64,000 nt of DNA, taken from Phellopilus nigrolimitatus (lineage: Eukaryota; Basidiomycota; Agaricomycetes; Hymenochaetales; Hymenochaetaceae). The DNA lies in the NCBI GenBank assembly GCA_021029095.1, contig JAJOHG010000006.1, positions 1,178,001 to 1,242,000 of the forward strand, read 5' to 3'. The notes under the pieces are model-generated. The model saw only the letters and a list, made by a program, of their open reading frames with translations. It ran no database searches and had not been told where the DNA came from. Within the stretch, counting starts at the first letter, position 1, and every line of letters begins with the position of its first letter. The position numbers and the translations under genes are program-made. This document shows, one piece after another, positions 30,435 to 44,393 of the stretch.

Positions 30435-33053
30435 ATGTTGGCTGCATCAGCGGGCAGAAGGATTGCACTTATTGACCCAGCATCGCTCAGGTCGTCCTCT
30501 GTAGCTCCGTCGCCGGCAAAGCAGACTGCGCTCGACGTCGAGCTCACTGCTCTCGCCTGGGCCTCAGACAACACCGCCTTGTTTGTTTCCGCAGAGGGTT
30601 CAATTCGGAGGTACGACAGCTCAGGCCATTTCGAGAAGACGATCCATGCTGTTGGTGGACGTGTGCCTGTGTTGGCTGTGAAGGGAAACGAGGCCCTATA
30701 TTACGCGAAGGACGATAAGGCCTATGAGCTCGATTGCAGGACTGGTATCGTGACAACAGCTTTTGAAGGCCCTTCCTCATCTGTTAGGTCTCTCTCCCTT
30801 TCGAGTGATGCGTCGCTTCTCGCCGTTGCTTCGGCATCGGGATGCACTGTACACAGCCTGGAAGACTCGACACATGTTACTCTCAGCGGCTTTCCTTCGA
30901 GCAGCCCAGCCGAAATTGCCGTTTGCGCCTTTCATCCGCATTCTCGGACACGTCTTTTTGTCGGCTATGGACACCATCTCCTCATATATGATACGAATTC
31001 ACCGACCGCGCCTGTCAAGTCTATTACGCTGGTGTCGTCGTCGGCGGTGAAGATTATGGGCGAGATAATAGCCATTTCAAGCAGTCCATTCAGTAAAACG
31101 CTTGCGGTAGTTGGTTGCTCAAGCGGTCTTGTGTGTATGATTGACCTCGAGAAAGAGAAGGGGTATGTATAAGAGACGCTTGTTATTACTATATAGCGCT
31201 AAAAGTTCATCCAGGCTGTTCAAGACTCTGGACGTCAAACAGCCACTGTCATCGCTCTCATTCACAGCAGATGGCGTCGCAATGTTAATGGGTACTGAGA
31301 CCGGTCAGCTCCTCGTACAGAACCTACGTACAATCGACAAGGGCCAAAATCCGAAGAAGTTAGTCATTAGCGCGGAGGGAAAGCGCATCGTTGGCCTAGC
31401 GGTGCAGAAGAAGCTCAAGTCTGCATCAATTGCAAAATCTCCCAACGCAATTAAAGCGAAAGGCCCTCTGAAGCAAAGTCCGCGGACCTCCAAGCCGCTC
31501 ACTACACAGGACATCAACGTGAGGCCCAGCCCCGCCACCCGCCGCACCTCAGCGTCGGCCGTACAGCCCAGATCCCCTGCAGTGCGTCCAGTCCGGGCGA
31601 TGAGCGCTGCAGACCGGGCATCCGGCGCCCCCGCGCGTCGGATGAAATCCCCGAAGGAGATGGCGACACCTGTCCCTGCTCGCCCGCGGAGGATGGCAAT
31701 AAGTCCGTTTACGTCGAGCATGGCCGGGAGCGAAAACTCCATGAACATGTCCTGTGAGTTTGCATTTCCACCCATCATTACATTATTGATGAACATAACG
31801 TTTCTCAAGTACAATTGGAGACTATGCCGTCTCCCCTTGCGATGCGGTGTAGACCACTGGGGAAGGCACCGGCGAGCATAGTATCTCTCGGACCCCCGCC
31901 ACCTCGTTCACATCTGAATGCAATGACGGTATCCATAGATGGAAAAACCTCAGCGGGAAGCAAACCACTTGCGAAAAAACTAGACCGTATACCCACCGCG
32001 ACTGAAACGATCCGATCCACAAGGTCTGCTGCGTCCGCATCTTCGAAGCCCAATACGGTCGCAGCATTCCAAGCCAAGACGTCGCCAAACTCAATTCGAT
32101 CTAGGACAGAGTCCTTGCTGTCGAAAGCCCTGCCATCCCGACCATCGAGCTCTGCGCTGTCTTCGAAGGAGCACGACCGCCTCGGCCTCAAGCCAGAATC
32201 GCGCCGTAGAACTTGCAGTGCGGTCTCCTCGTCTACGACTGTTTCTGCGGGGCTTGCTGCGCGGAGGCAGAAAGCGAACCCGGCCCCCGCGTTAAGCGTC
32301 GCATCGAGTCCGGACATCGAGGATGTGCGTCTAAACCTGCCAAGTCCTACGAAGGAAATGTGGGATGACGGTGTCTCGTACACCGCGCCATTGAAGGTCG
32401 CAAAGAAACTAGATAAGAGGAAGGGAAGAGCACGGGGTGCAAACGCTCTCCGCCTGGAAGCGGGCAAGCCGGACGAGATGGAGGAATGGCCGCTCTCTGC
32501 ACCGCCGACCACGGTAGAAGAAGGGAAAAGGCGGGTTGACTTTGATATTGTTGAGGAGAAGATGCAAGAGAGCGTGAGCGCAAGCACGAGCAACGACGAT
32601 GATGACGTTAACGAAGAGGAAGCTGCCAGCAAATCAAATATGTCGCTCTCCCCTCCCCACCCAAAGGCCCACATGAGTGCAGCACGCCTTTCTCCCGGCA
32701 CCGCACTCGCCTTCTCGCCCTTGCGTGCACTCGGGCTGCGGCCTTCGCCATCGCAGACGTCCTCCCCGCTGAACCCGCACGCTTTACCAGGCCCGGCAAC
32801 GCCTGGCAGCATCGCGCCGGCGAAGGCGCAAGAGTTCCTGCGCGCACTGCTGGCCCCCGCGCTTGTGGATTTCCAACAGGAGACGCGCGCGGAGATGCTT
32901 GGTCTCCATCTCGACATGCTGCGCCTAGGCCGTGATTGGAAGCGTGAGATGCGCGAAGCAGTCGCGGAAGCGTGGGAGGGCGAGGTGATTATGTTGAGAG
33001 AGGAGAACAAGAGGCTGAGGGAAGAGAATGAGAGATTGAGGAGGGGAATATGA
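30435..33053 (+). CDS. NEDD1-like WD40 protein, gamma-tubulin recruitment factor (836 aa)
   Basis: Exons 30435-31162, 31215-31753 and 31810-33053 join in frame. The N-terminal ~320 residues are WD40-like blades with weak signatures (LTALAWASDNTALFVSAEGS, VRSLSLSSDASLLAVASA, LSSLSFTADGVAMLMGTETG). A long basic, Ser/Pro-rich linker follows. The last ~100 residues are helical: a conserved block (FLRALLAPALVDFQQETRAE then LHLDMLRLGRDWKREM) and a terminal coiled coil (LREENKRLREENERL). WD40 plus this short C-terminal helical block is the NEDD1/GCP-WD arrangement, in which the C terminus binds the gamma-tubulin complex and the propeller targets it to microtubule-organising centres. The frame is open 96 bases upstream without an ATG, so the true start might lie in an earlier exon. 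Confidence 0.75.
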
Positions 33054-33350
33054 TTATGGCTATGATTATGATTATGACTTTTATGCGCTTATGTTTTTAA
33101 TCGCTTTATTTAACCGCTTGTATCATATCGAAACACCTTGTGGATTGAAATCTGACTTGAATTCAGGGCATGAAAAGTACAAGTGCCTGCTACAGACATA
33201 CAAGTTCGTCGTTGTCATCGTTTCCATTCCAAGCCACAAAGCGGTGGTGAAGAAACACGACCACGTGACTGATGTGGCTGCCGCGTTTGGGCGTTTACGG
33301 CTTCATTGAACTTGTCTTGACCTCTCACCACTCTTCTTTTTCTCACCAAG
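33054..33350. other. Intergenic region
   Basis: About 300 bases between the NEDD1-like stop and the BTB start, same strand. It begins with a short ATTATG-type repetition (33053-33080), probably 3' UTR. No other element is seen. Confidence 0.5.
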
Positions 33351-34340
33351 ATGTCATCGCTGCTAAAGGCTGACTCTAAAGATGAAATACAGAAATCGGA
33401 ATCCAAGGAGGTTAAGAAAGATGACATGTTCTTCTTCTCTCTTATAACTTTCAAGGTCCGTAGTATAGCGGCGGAGTTGATTTGTGGCTGCAGTCATTGA
33501 TGCTTCTTCTAGGTCGAGGATTGCCTTTTCAGAGTTCCACGACTGGCATTCGAGAAGGAGTCAGACGTCTTCAAAGGCATGTTTTTACTGCCTCGCGGAG
33601 AGATCGCCGACTCGGAGGTTGATGGCTCGAGCGAGGAGAAACCTTTGGTATTGGAGGGCGTGAAGGCAGAGGATTTCCGCTGCCTGATGCGCGTCTTATT
33701 TCCATTGCCACGATCGTGAGCTCTATTAAGAACTTGAAATTCCGGGGTTTGAATTTAATTTTAATGAGATCATTCGCTTTCGTATTTCAGGCCGTACTGG
33801 ACAGCGTATTACATGACTTCGGCGCAGTGGATTTCCGTCCTGCGACTGTCACACATGTGGTGCTTTAATGGGATCCGATCACTTGCGATAGCCGAACTGG
33901 AAAAGGACGCTTTCCTAGACGTAGTGAAAAAAGTTGAGCTTGCTTACGCGTTTGACATATCGTCCTGGATCCGACCCGCCTGCTACACACTTGCGATGAG
34001 GCGAGACTCGCTCTCGCTCGAGGAGGGTATCAGGTTGGGTATGGACTTTGTGATTAAACTGGGCCTGGTTCGAGACGTCCGTTATCGCTGGCAGATTGGG
34101 AATGCAGGGTGCGATCAGTCCGCGCAGCTCAATCGACAGCCGGCTCCGCTTTTTAATCTCGGGCTTAACCCGACGCCCATGCCCAACCCGACAGTGGTTG
34201 TGAAAACGGATAACCCAAAGGAAACTGTGGAAAAAGTTGTCAATGATGCGCTCACAGAGATATTCGGGCTCGAGGATGGAAAAGTAAAGAACTTGACATC
34301 ACGCATTAGTCCAATAACCACTACGCAGTGGGCTCTGTAG
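33351..34340 (+). CDS. BTB/POZ domain protein (285 aa)
   Basis: Exons 33351-33455, 33513-33715 and 33791-34340 join in frame. After a charged start (SKDEIQKSESKEVKKDD) the protein shows a degenerate BTB fold: FFFSLITFKVEDCLFRVPRL, then FEKESDVFKGMF, LVLEGVKAEDFRCLMRVLFP and the helical end (WISVLRLSHMWCFNGIRSLA). The last third is helical with a Pro-rich linker. This matches the large family of short BTB proteins in Agaricomycetes, most uncharacterised. BTB domains dimerise or link substrates to Cul3 ligases, but nothing here shows which applies. It is convergent with the Rossmann-fold gene, stop codons 122 bases apart. Confidence 0.85.
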
Positions 34341-34462
34341 TATGACAACGCGGACGCGCCGCATCTTCGTAGTGGAATAATATACATCCTTTGAAAAGTA
34401 CAAGGAAGCTCATACATGTACAAAACACTCTCAAGGAACCACGATGTGATGCGAGACTGCAA

Positions 34463-35113
34463 TTAGGGCACCGATAACATCGGCGCCTTCCGAACAAAGT
34501 CGTTCCTTTCCAGCTCGTCCACAATAAATGTCGAAAATGCGAGACGAGGCAATGTCGTCGTGCGCTTTCCATCGCCCAGGTAGCCTGTCTGGTACTCGCG
34601 CGTCTGACCGTTCGTCAGTAGCGGCACGCGCGCGATCGTCCATGCCAGCGCGTCTCCGCTCGCGCGAATCGTCTCTCCGACCGCGACGATGTCCTTGTAT
34701 GCGTTGTGCGCGAGTAGCGAGACACCGCCCACGAGCAGCCAGAACACTTTATCCGACTTGTCGTGCTCGTCCGTGATGGAGCCTGTGCCCAGCGCGATGA
34801 GCCGGGGGACGCCGACTTCTTTCATCTGGGCGATGACAACGGCATAGCCCTTTGCGAGCGGGGTGCCCGGGGGATGTCTCGCACTGGGCCCGAGAGCGGA
34901 GACGACGGCGTGCACGCCAACGAGTGCGCTCGCGAGGGCGGCGGCATCTGTGAGCTCGCCCTGGACGACTGTAACGCCCGGATTGGAAGATATGTCGGAG
35001 GGCACTTTTTGCGGCGACCGGGCGTAGACGACGACGGTATGGGAGGTGGCGAGAAGCTCGCGGACGAGGAGTGGACCGATGCCACCTGTGCCACCGAGAA
35101 CGAGGACGTGCAT
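34463..35113 (-). CDS. NAD(P)-binding Rossmann-fold protein, NmrA/BLVRB-like (216 aa)
   Basis: Single exon. The ATG at 35113 directly precedes a canonical dinucleotide-binding start (MHVLVLGGTGGIGPLLVREL) with the GGTGGIG loop at residues 7-13. VVYARSPQKVP and VVQGELTDAAAL follow, as in atypical short-chain dehydrogenases that favour NADPH (the Arg after VVYA could contact the phosphate). HAVVSALGP and the later TIARVPLLTNG match NAD(P)H-binding proteins related to NmrA and biliverdin reductase B. The substrate cannot be told from sequence. The frame is open upstream to 35269, but that part is not family-like. It is divergent from VPS11 with about 265 bases between starts. Confidence 0.85.
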   Translation of the reverse strand: MHVLVLGGTGGIGPLLVRELLATSHTVVVYARSPQKVPSDISSNPGVTVVQGELTDAAALASALVGVHAVVSALGPSARHPPGTPLAKGYAVVIAQMKEVGVPRLIALGTGSITDEHDKSDKVFWLLVGGVSLLAHNAYKDIVAVGETIRASGDALAWTIARVPLLTNGQTREYQTGYLGDGKRTTTLPRLAFSTFIVDELERNDFVRKAPMLSVP

Positions 35114-35378
35114 TGCGGGCTCTTGCAGGTTAGTGGTAGTAATTGTAGGCTTATATAGGTCTTGGTTAACACGCTGCTGGGAAGTGCTGAATGACGCAAC
35201 GCGCTTCGTGTTCCTTACGTAAGTATACCGCGTCTGCGACGGTCCGCTCAACGTCGAGACGTCGACCACGACATTTCTCGTCGCCGATTCGCGGCGACAT
35301 GTCGGCTTTTGCTTAAGCGACTCGAAGAGACTCGAAGATCGACTACAATATAACTGACAGAAGCTCTAGTACTGAACG

Positions 35379-38300
35379 ATGTCTACATCCACATTACAGA
35401 ACGCGTCAAATGCTGCTCCTGCTGTACGTGATGCCGGTCTGAACAACGTGCAAGTTGCTAATGTCAAATTTTCAGTGGAGGCACTTCACCTTCTTCGATG
35501 CTACGCCAGTGAAAGATATCCACGACTTAGCCAGTCCGCCAGAGGCATTTAAGGTATACACAGGCAGCCCTTCGCCAGCTTAAGATTGCGTCTGACTCTC
35601 GCCCAGAACACTCCAGAAATATCCGTCCTCTCGTCCTCTTCCGCCGGTGTGCTACTTGCAGACATCTATGGAAGTATACATATCCTGAACAAGGAGTTTG
35701 AGGATGTCAGGAGCTGGGTTGCTCACGTCGGTGGGAGGGTAACGCATATGGTCGATAGGAAGGGCGTTCTTGTAACTATCGGTGTAGGTGTTCAGCACAC
35801 TGCTGCTGGGAAAATTTGACGTTCTACGTAGTATAGGAAGAGGAGACAACGCCCTCGCCACTGCTGAAGATATGGGACCTTGGAAAGACAGACAAGAAGA
35901 CCGGGACTCCTTCTCTTCTGCGTTCGGTGAAAATCCAGCATGGAAACCGACCGCATCCCGTGAGCATTGTTATCGCCTTGTTTTGATCATTTCCTGACTC
36001 TTGAGTAGGTATCAACATTAGCGCTCTCCGCCTCCCTCTCCCACCTTGCCATCGGTCTTGCCGACGGGACTATTCTTCTCTACCGGCACCTCGACCAATC
36101 CCTCTCGAGTTCGACCGCGCTTTCCGCACTCCCAAAGCCGCGTACTCTCCTCGAGGCGCCCGCAGAGCCGATCACGGGGCTCGGTTTCCGCGATCCCGGG
36201 GAGGACGCGCCCCATCTCTTCCTCTTCGCCGCGACGACGAGCCGCGTACTGTGCTTCCAGGCTTCCGGGAAGGGCAACAGCGCGGCCCCGCGCGTCGTAG
36301 ATGAGCTTGGCGCAGGCCTGGGGTGTGCGGTCATGGACTGGCGTGCTCGCGATATCGTGGTGGCAAGGGACGAGGCGATCTATTTGTGCAGTACGGAGGG
36401 GCGGGGCGCGTCAATGGCGTATGAGGGTCATAAATCGTCAATTCACACCCACCTGAACTACCTCGTCATCGTCTCTCCTCCCTTCTTTCCCTCGGCTGCC
36501 AACAATTCAGCGACGGTGCGGAATTTCGTTGCGAAGACGCAACTTCCAGACAAGACCGACATCTCGAAGGTCACCGTATTTGACCTCGAGAATAAACTCG
36601 TTGCGTACTCAGGCACGTTCGTCGAAGGTGTACGAGCCGTTGTCTCCGAGTGGGGCCACATCTATGTTCTAACGAACGACGGAAAGGTAATCTCTTCAAG
36701 CTGTCTTCAAGCTGTCGTCTAACCGCAGATCTAATGAGCTTTGTGTTTTAGCTATCATGTCTCGAAGAGAAACCGACGCCAGAGAAGCTAGACATGCTCT
36801 ACCGAAAGAACTTGTATCTTCTTGCCTTGAACCTCGCCAACACACGGGGGCTTGATGAGTTTAGCGTCGCGGACATTCATCGACAGTATGGCGACCACCT
36901 GTATAGTAAAGGTGACTACGACGGCGCGATGCAGCAGTTCGTGAAAACTATTGGGTATCTCCAGCCTAGTTATGTTATTCGCAAGGTCAGAGTACTGCTG
37001 CTTCTGCTAACTTAAAGCACTGTTTCACGATCAACTCTTCTCCCCTCTAGTTCCTAGACGCCCAGCGCATCCACAACCTTGTAACCTACCTGCAAGACCT
37101 CCATTCACTCGGCCTCGCCAACTCAGAGCATACCACCCTCCTCCTTAACACGTACACGAAGCTCAAGGACGTCACGCGACTCGACAGCTTCATCAAGACA
37201 GAGGCGCGGCCATCGTCCGACGGCGACGTGTCCAAGGACGAGCCGCCATTTGACCTCGAGACTGCAATCCGCGTGTGCAGGCAGGCGGGCTACTTCGAGC
37301 ATGCAAGTTACCTCGCGAAGAAGTACAAGCGGCATGAGGACTATCTGAGGATACAGGTGGAGGATGCGGCGAATTATAAGGACGCGCTCGCGTACGTGAG
37401 ACGCCTTGACCCAGAGGCTGTACGTATATTTATTATGTCGGTCAACTTCTCAGCTGATGATTTCATGCAGACGGAGAACAATCTCGCGCGATACGGCCGC
37501 GTTATGCTCGCTAATCTTCCCGATGAAACGACTCAGTTGTTGATCGATATTTGTGTTGGAGCTACTTCGGCCTCTAACGACGCGGATGACCTTCAGTCAG
37601 CAAGAAAGAACTCTTCCACGGCCCCTTCATACCTTTCGTACCTTGCACTGAGTCGCGGAGTGGCAAACGCGTCGGAAATCAGCACCCCGCCGTCTCCGTC
37701 AACTGCCACGGCCAAACAATTTGACGATCCTCCCAAGCCGACGCCTCGGCGGACGGCTTCCGTGCACGATACCCCGCGCACCGAGTCTCCTGCGCCGCCC
37801 TCCGTCCTCGTTGTGAAGCCCAAACCGGAGAAGCGGCCTTCTCCGCGTCAGTATTTCTCGCACTTCGTCGACAACATGGATAAGTTTGTCGTCTTCCTCG
37901 AGGCCGTCGCACTCCGTCGTTGGGGACAAACGGTCGACGACGTCCCGGTGTCTCCAGCAGACTCGCAGCCGCTTCCGCTGGACGAGGAGGCGGACAAGCA
38001 CGACCAAGTCGCGGTGTGGAACACGCTTCTCGAGCTCTACCTCACGCTCTCCGAGGAGGAAGGCGAGCAGAGCGCACTGCGCGCGAAGGCTCTCGTGCTC
38101 CTGCAGAGCGACACGCTCCCGTACGACCCCACGCATGCGCTCATCCTCTGCGCGACGCGTGACTTCACGCCGGGGCTCGTGCTCCTGTGGGAGCGGCTCG
38201 GAATGTACGAGGACGTGGTGCGCTTCTGGATCGCGCAGGAGACGGAGGCGCACGCGCCCGGTGCGTCCGCGCACGTGCTCCACGCGCTCGCGCAGTACGG

Positions 38301-39033
38301 CCTCGGACACCCGCACCTGTACCCGCTCGTGCTGCGCTTCCTGACGGCAGACGCAGTGCTGCTGAGCCGCCACGCGCAGGAGCTCGAAGGCATATTGGAG
38401 TACATCGACCGCGAGAAGCTCATGCCCCCGCTCGGCGTGATACAGGTGTTGAGCCGGAACGACGTGACGAGCGTCGGGCTCATAAAGCAGTGGCTGCTGA
38501 CACGGGTTAAGCAATCGAAGGATGAGATTCAAACTGTGAGCATTTCATGTGGTTTGAGCAAGGCATCAAGGCTGAAATCTGTTTGCAGGATGAACAGCTC
38601 ATCAACTCCTACCGCGACGAGACGCGAACGAAGCTCAAGCAGGTGGAGGAGCTTTCGGACCCCGATCATCCGAGGGTCTTCCATGTCACGCGCTGCTCGG
38701 CCTGCAGCGGCCAGCTCGACCTCCCGAGCATCCACTTCATGTGCAACCATAGCTACCATCAGCGGTACGTCAAGTTCCTTTGACGCCCACGTCAACTTTC
38801 CGCTGACTACTTACTCGCATTACTAGCTGCCTTGCGGAGAACGAGACTGAGTGTCCCAACTGTGCGCGCGATCACGGGATGCTACGCGAAATCCGGAGGA
38901 ACAACGAGCGGCTTGCAGGACAACATGATCTGTTTGTTTCGGAGGTCAAGGAGGGCGGCTTCAGTACAGTGGCTGGTGGATTCAGCCGCGGGTTGATGAG
39001 GATGACACGGGTAGACGAGGTTTCGGCCTCGTA
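35379..39033 (+). CDS. VPS11: Vps11, HOPS/CORVET tethering subunit with C-terminal RING
   Basis: At least nine exons. The first codes a short start and joins over a 54-nt intron to WRHFTFFDATPVKDIHDL, the Vps11/Pep5 opening. A beta-propeller follows (ILNKEFEDVRSW, LLKIWDLGKTDKK, AIGLADGTILLYRHL), then the alpha-solenoid with clathrin-repeat-like helices (YGDHLYSKGDYDGAMQQFV, CRQAGYFEHASYLAKKYKRH, LARYGRVMLANLPDETTQLL). The C terminus is a RING-type finger: C-S-A-C, then C-N-H-S-Y-H, and C-x-x-C (CPNC) after a splice junction that splits an Arg codon. Vps11 is a core scaffold of the HOPS and CORVET complexes that tether endosomes and vacuoles. A 100-residue Ser/Thr/Pro-rich insert near 37560-37860 lies between solenoid halves. 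It is convergent with ADE12. Confidence 0.93.
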
Positions 39034-39163
39034 GTATATATTTGTTTCTCCATTTGCCCTTACTTCCGCCGGTTTTTATCAGCACCGATAAATGAGATAT
39101 TCAGCTGGATATTTGGAGCTGTAGTTTACATCTTTTCCCGGATGCTTGGCTACAACTTCCGTC

Positions 39164-41003
<1,840 letters not shown>

Positions 41004-41470
41004 ATGCCAGCATTCCCGAACAATCCGCTCAACCGGTCTTCACTGAACAGCACGCTCAGGAAGTACCCAGCACTATTCGGCATGCCATTCGTGCTCCTCA
41101 TCGTCGGTGCGTCGTTCGCGTTGACGCCGTTCACGCAGACGCGCTACGACCTTCAGAACCAGCGGACTTCATCTGTGAACAACATTTTGCTCCCAGCCTG
41201 ATACGAGCTCACTGTCCTCACTAGGTCTCGAAGGAAGAGGAGCTTGGACTGAACAAGCGCAAGAAGAAATTCGACATTCGCGAGGAGTACTATGTAAGTT
41301 CGACAGGCATTTCTTTTAATCCAGTCCGTATCTTATAATTTTTTTACTGTTTTCTCCAGCGAATACAATCAGCAGCGGACCAAGAATGGGAGCCCAAACG
41401 TATAGAGCGACCGAAGGGCGTACCAGACTGGGGTGTGCCTCCCGCTCAACCACCATCCGAGCGTCAATAG
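41004..41470 (+). CDS. COX16: Cox16, cytochrome c oxidase assembly factor (116 aa)
   Basis: Exons 41004-41174, 41225-41293 and 41360-41470 join in phase 0. After a short basic N terminus there is one membrane helix (ALFGMPFVLLIVGASFAL) followed by the family hallmark FTQTRYDLQNQ and, after the first splice, VSKEEELGL, KKKFDIREEYY and DQEWEPKRIERPKGVPDWG. This is the Cox16 family: a single-pass protein of the mitochondrial inner membrane that helps build complex IV, mainly in Cox2 metallation. Length and motifs are typical, so the gene looks intact. Confidence 0.95.
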
Positions 41471-41761
41471 TATGAAACTGTATTATATTAATATGTATCA
41501 TAGCCAAAAGATCTCGAGGGAAATAAAGAGAAAATAAAGAAGAAGGGAACGATTGTCATTGACAGGAGCGTGGGAAGAATTAGGGCATGGAACCACGATG
41601 GATACAAAACAGGTGGTTCAAGTTGTTGTGACCCAACACGCAGGTCACTCGAACAGTAACAACGCCCTGCGGACCTCACAGCCAAACGCGCCGTCACTCC
41701 TCGTTACTGCTCTGCGGACGTTGTCACCGACGTCGGGAACAGCCTGCTCAAATAAAAAAGA

Positions 41762-43014
41762 ATGAACAGCAACACGTTTGACCCTTCATCCTACGACCAT
41801 GTCGCTGCTCAGGCCCAGGCTCAGGCCCAGGTCCTGACACAGACAGCCAACGCAGCCCGCAAGCGCAACCGTCAGACTGACCAGGACGCAGACCCCAAGC
41901 TCATCCAAAAACGCGCAAAAGCAGCAGAGCGCCAGCGCAACAAGCGCGAGCGCGACCGCAGAAAAAGCATGGAAGTCGCCTCCGTGCCCGTGCCCCAGGC
42001 TGCTGGTCCCTCTAATCCCACGCAGCCGCCTGTGCCAGGCATAGACCCCGCCCACCTCGCCGCCCTCTCGAAGGAGGAGGACGACCGCCGCGAAAAAGTG
42101 CGCGCCGCCGCGCGCGAGCGTCAGCGCAAACACCGCGCGCTCGTCAAGCAGAAGAAGATGGCGGAGCTCGGGCTCGCGATGGGCCAGGACGGCGTCTCAG
42201 GCCTTGAGGAAATGCATTATGCGCTAGGCCCTGATGGCCAGTATCAGCCTGTCTTGCCACCTAATGCTCATCAGCCCGAGATGGGCAATCAGGACCAACC
42301 ATTCCCGCATGGCCACGGCGCGCAGACCGGAGGGCAAACGTTTGCGTCGACTCTACTCCTTTCATTCTCGTGTTCGCCGCTATTAAAACAGCACCTCTTG
42401 CGCACTCTGCACATGACAAACGAGGAGCTCTGCTCTCTCGAACCTATCCTTTCCGCTGCTTGGGACCAGTGGGACCACGCTGTGAGTGTCTCACATCTCA
42501 CATCGGTTCTCTTCTTTCTTGCACTTCTTTGTCCTTTCCCGTTTTGCTTCGCTTCCAACCAAATATAAGCGCTGGAACTAAATTGACACAAAATATCTGC
42601 TCTGACAGCGCCGCCTTCACTATGCCGAACAAGCGGCCAAGGCGAATGCAGATCAGCAGAACGGCTCAGGGCAAAACACCGCTCCGCCTTCGCATCCCTT
42701 CGGTCCACCGCCCAATGGGGACCCAAATGTGCAGGACCCGAATGACTTCCGCGCGCGATTTCACCGGCCAGTTGACCGCGCCCTCGCCCTTCGGCGCGTC
42801 CGCGGGCGCACAAATCGACCCGAGTCTTGGCGGCGCCGTGCCTAATCATCAGGGCGACCGTATCCTCGCACAGGTCGTGCAAGCAGCGAAGGCCGCTGCG
42901 GCGGCGGCAGCAGCGGATGCTGATGCTGAAGGCGGCATGGACACTGATGCGGATATCAGCGATAAGGAGGATACGGATGTCTCGAACGTCGGGGAAAACA
43001 AGGCGGCTTCCTGA
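41762..43014 (+). CDS. Basic, Ala/Gln-rich protein of unknown function
   Basis: The ATG at 41762 begins a Gln/Ala-rich segment, then two strongly basic helices (LIQKRAKAAERQRNKRERDR; REKVRAAARERQRKHRALVK). The first recalls a bZIP-like basic region, but no clear leucine zipper follows. A second exon starts near 42609 (RRLHYAEQAAKANADQQ) after an intron of about 126 nt. Downstream the frame changes: continuous reading stops at 42845, while another frame gives a credible acidic tail (AAAAAAADADAEGG, DTDADISDKEDTDVSN) ending 43014. A 43-nt intron after GDPN would join them in phase. A nuclear role is plausible from composition only. Confidence 0.6.
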
Positions 43015-44393
43015 ACATCCGCTTATTGACAATTGGACTTCTGTGGTAGCGTTTGTAGAAAGCTCCTTTCTTGTCGCCTTCTGCGTATTTCTCCTCTATT
43101 CCGTACGCTTTCTCTCTGTTTCTCTCTCCGTCTCTCTCTCCGTCTCGTTTGGGTAATAATGGTGCAGTATGTTCGATGTTCTGTTTTCTAAGACCTCTTT
43201 TATATATCGCCTTCTGTACTTAAACGATATCTCCGACTTTGAAGTACGTAATGTCTATCGACGGACATACTTTGGGTATTTATGGGTGATTGTTATTGTA
43301 AATTGGAGCTTACTCTTATTATAACTTGCAGATGAGTCCCGGGGCGAATCTCTAATTCCCTAATTCCGAATCGCTCTCATGCCTCGACCGAGCGAATTGG
43401 GGAGATGAATGAGGTACTAAACAGCTGATGCGGCATCGAGCACCTCAGATAAAATGTCTGCCTGCGCATGTGGGATCCGTTGCACTGATGGCGAATAGCG
43501 CACCACGACACCGCGGTCTGTCGAGGGAACGGGAAGTCTAAAGCGGCATTCAACACAAGCCAGGGAATTCAGTAGCGCTGTCCCTCAGCAAAGTAAACAA
43601 TCTATTGAAGGCTGTTTAGGAAGCCGGAAGTTCCTGACAAAAGTCGACGCCCTCGCGAGCCAGTTTCCCAGTTTGACGAGAAGTGTGAGTCCAATGCCCG
43701 AAACGAGCAGGAATCTGCCTACAAGACAAGGATCGACACGTCCCACTTCTTGCTTCTCTCAGTGCTTCTTGCTATTTCTGCACCCAGCTTCAAAAGAATC
43801 GATATCGCCCGAATCGAACATGCTACAAGAAAAGATGCTACGGAAGAGCATAAGTACATACGGGACCCTCAAGATGAGTCTGCGTACAAATGATACGCCC
43901 TCTTTTGGCATTAATGAGACATCATTGTCGGACAGCAGTCAGTGCACTGTGCTCCTTCTGACCCGTCTGTCTCGCTTTCGTCCTTTCCCTCTTGTCCATC
44001 ACCCTACTATCTTGCTGTGAATACACGTAGGCTCGAGAAGCCTTTGAACACCACGATCTGTCGCTACGTTATCACCATCCCTCACATCTATTTTTCTGGT
44101 TACATTGCAATGCAATTTATAGAACGAATACAAGTGACTACGAGTAACTACTTCCAGCAACAGCAGACCCGGAAACAAATCCCAGAGAAAGGCCACGCCC
44201 GCAGGGAAGGGAGTCCACAGCAAAAGTGACTAAATATTTTAAGTCCGTACCGGTATTTCAGAAACCAAATGCTTCGACGAAGAACGAATCGGGTGTGAGT
44301 AAATGGGCTAGGTAATAAGAAAATGCATCCGTCTATTTGTCCGCAAATCTAAGTGCTCATAATTTAGCGCTAGAAAGTAAATGTGATAGTGTC
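43015..44393. other. Intergenic region without a supported gene
   Basis: About 1.4 kb between the basic-protein stop and the DUF4203 stop (convergent). It starts with a pyrimidine-rich TCTCTCTG-like stretch (43110-43155). A 115-codon plus-strand frame at 43673-44020 has no domain, biased composition or splice partners and I do not call it. Confidence 0.5.

Noticed and set aside
31805..33010. 401-codon minus-strand frame, Ser/Arg/Phe-rich
   Set aside because: Antisense of the NEDD1-like last exon; no domain and the sense strand has a spliced, family-like product.
37699..38532. 277-codon minus-strand frame rich in Arg, Glu and His
   Set aside because: Antisense of the VPS11 solenoid exon; produced by GC-biased codons.
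43673..44020. 115-codon plus-strand frame
   Set aside because: No recognisable family, no splice partner, composition not like neighbouring genes.
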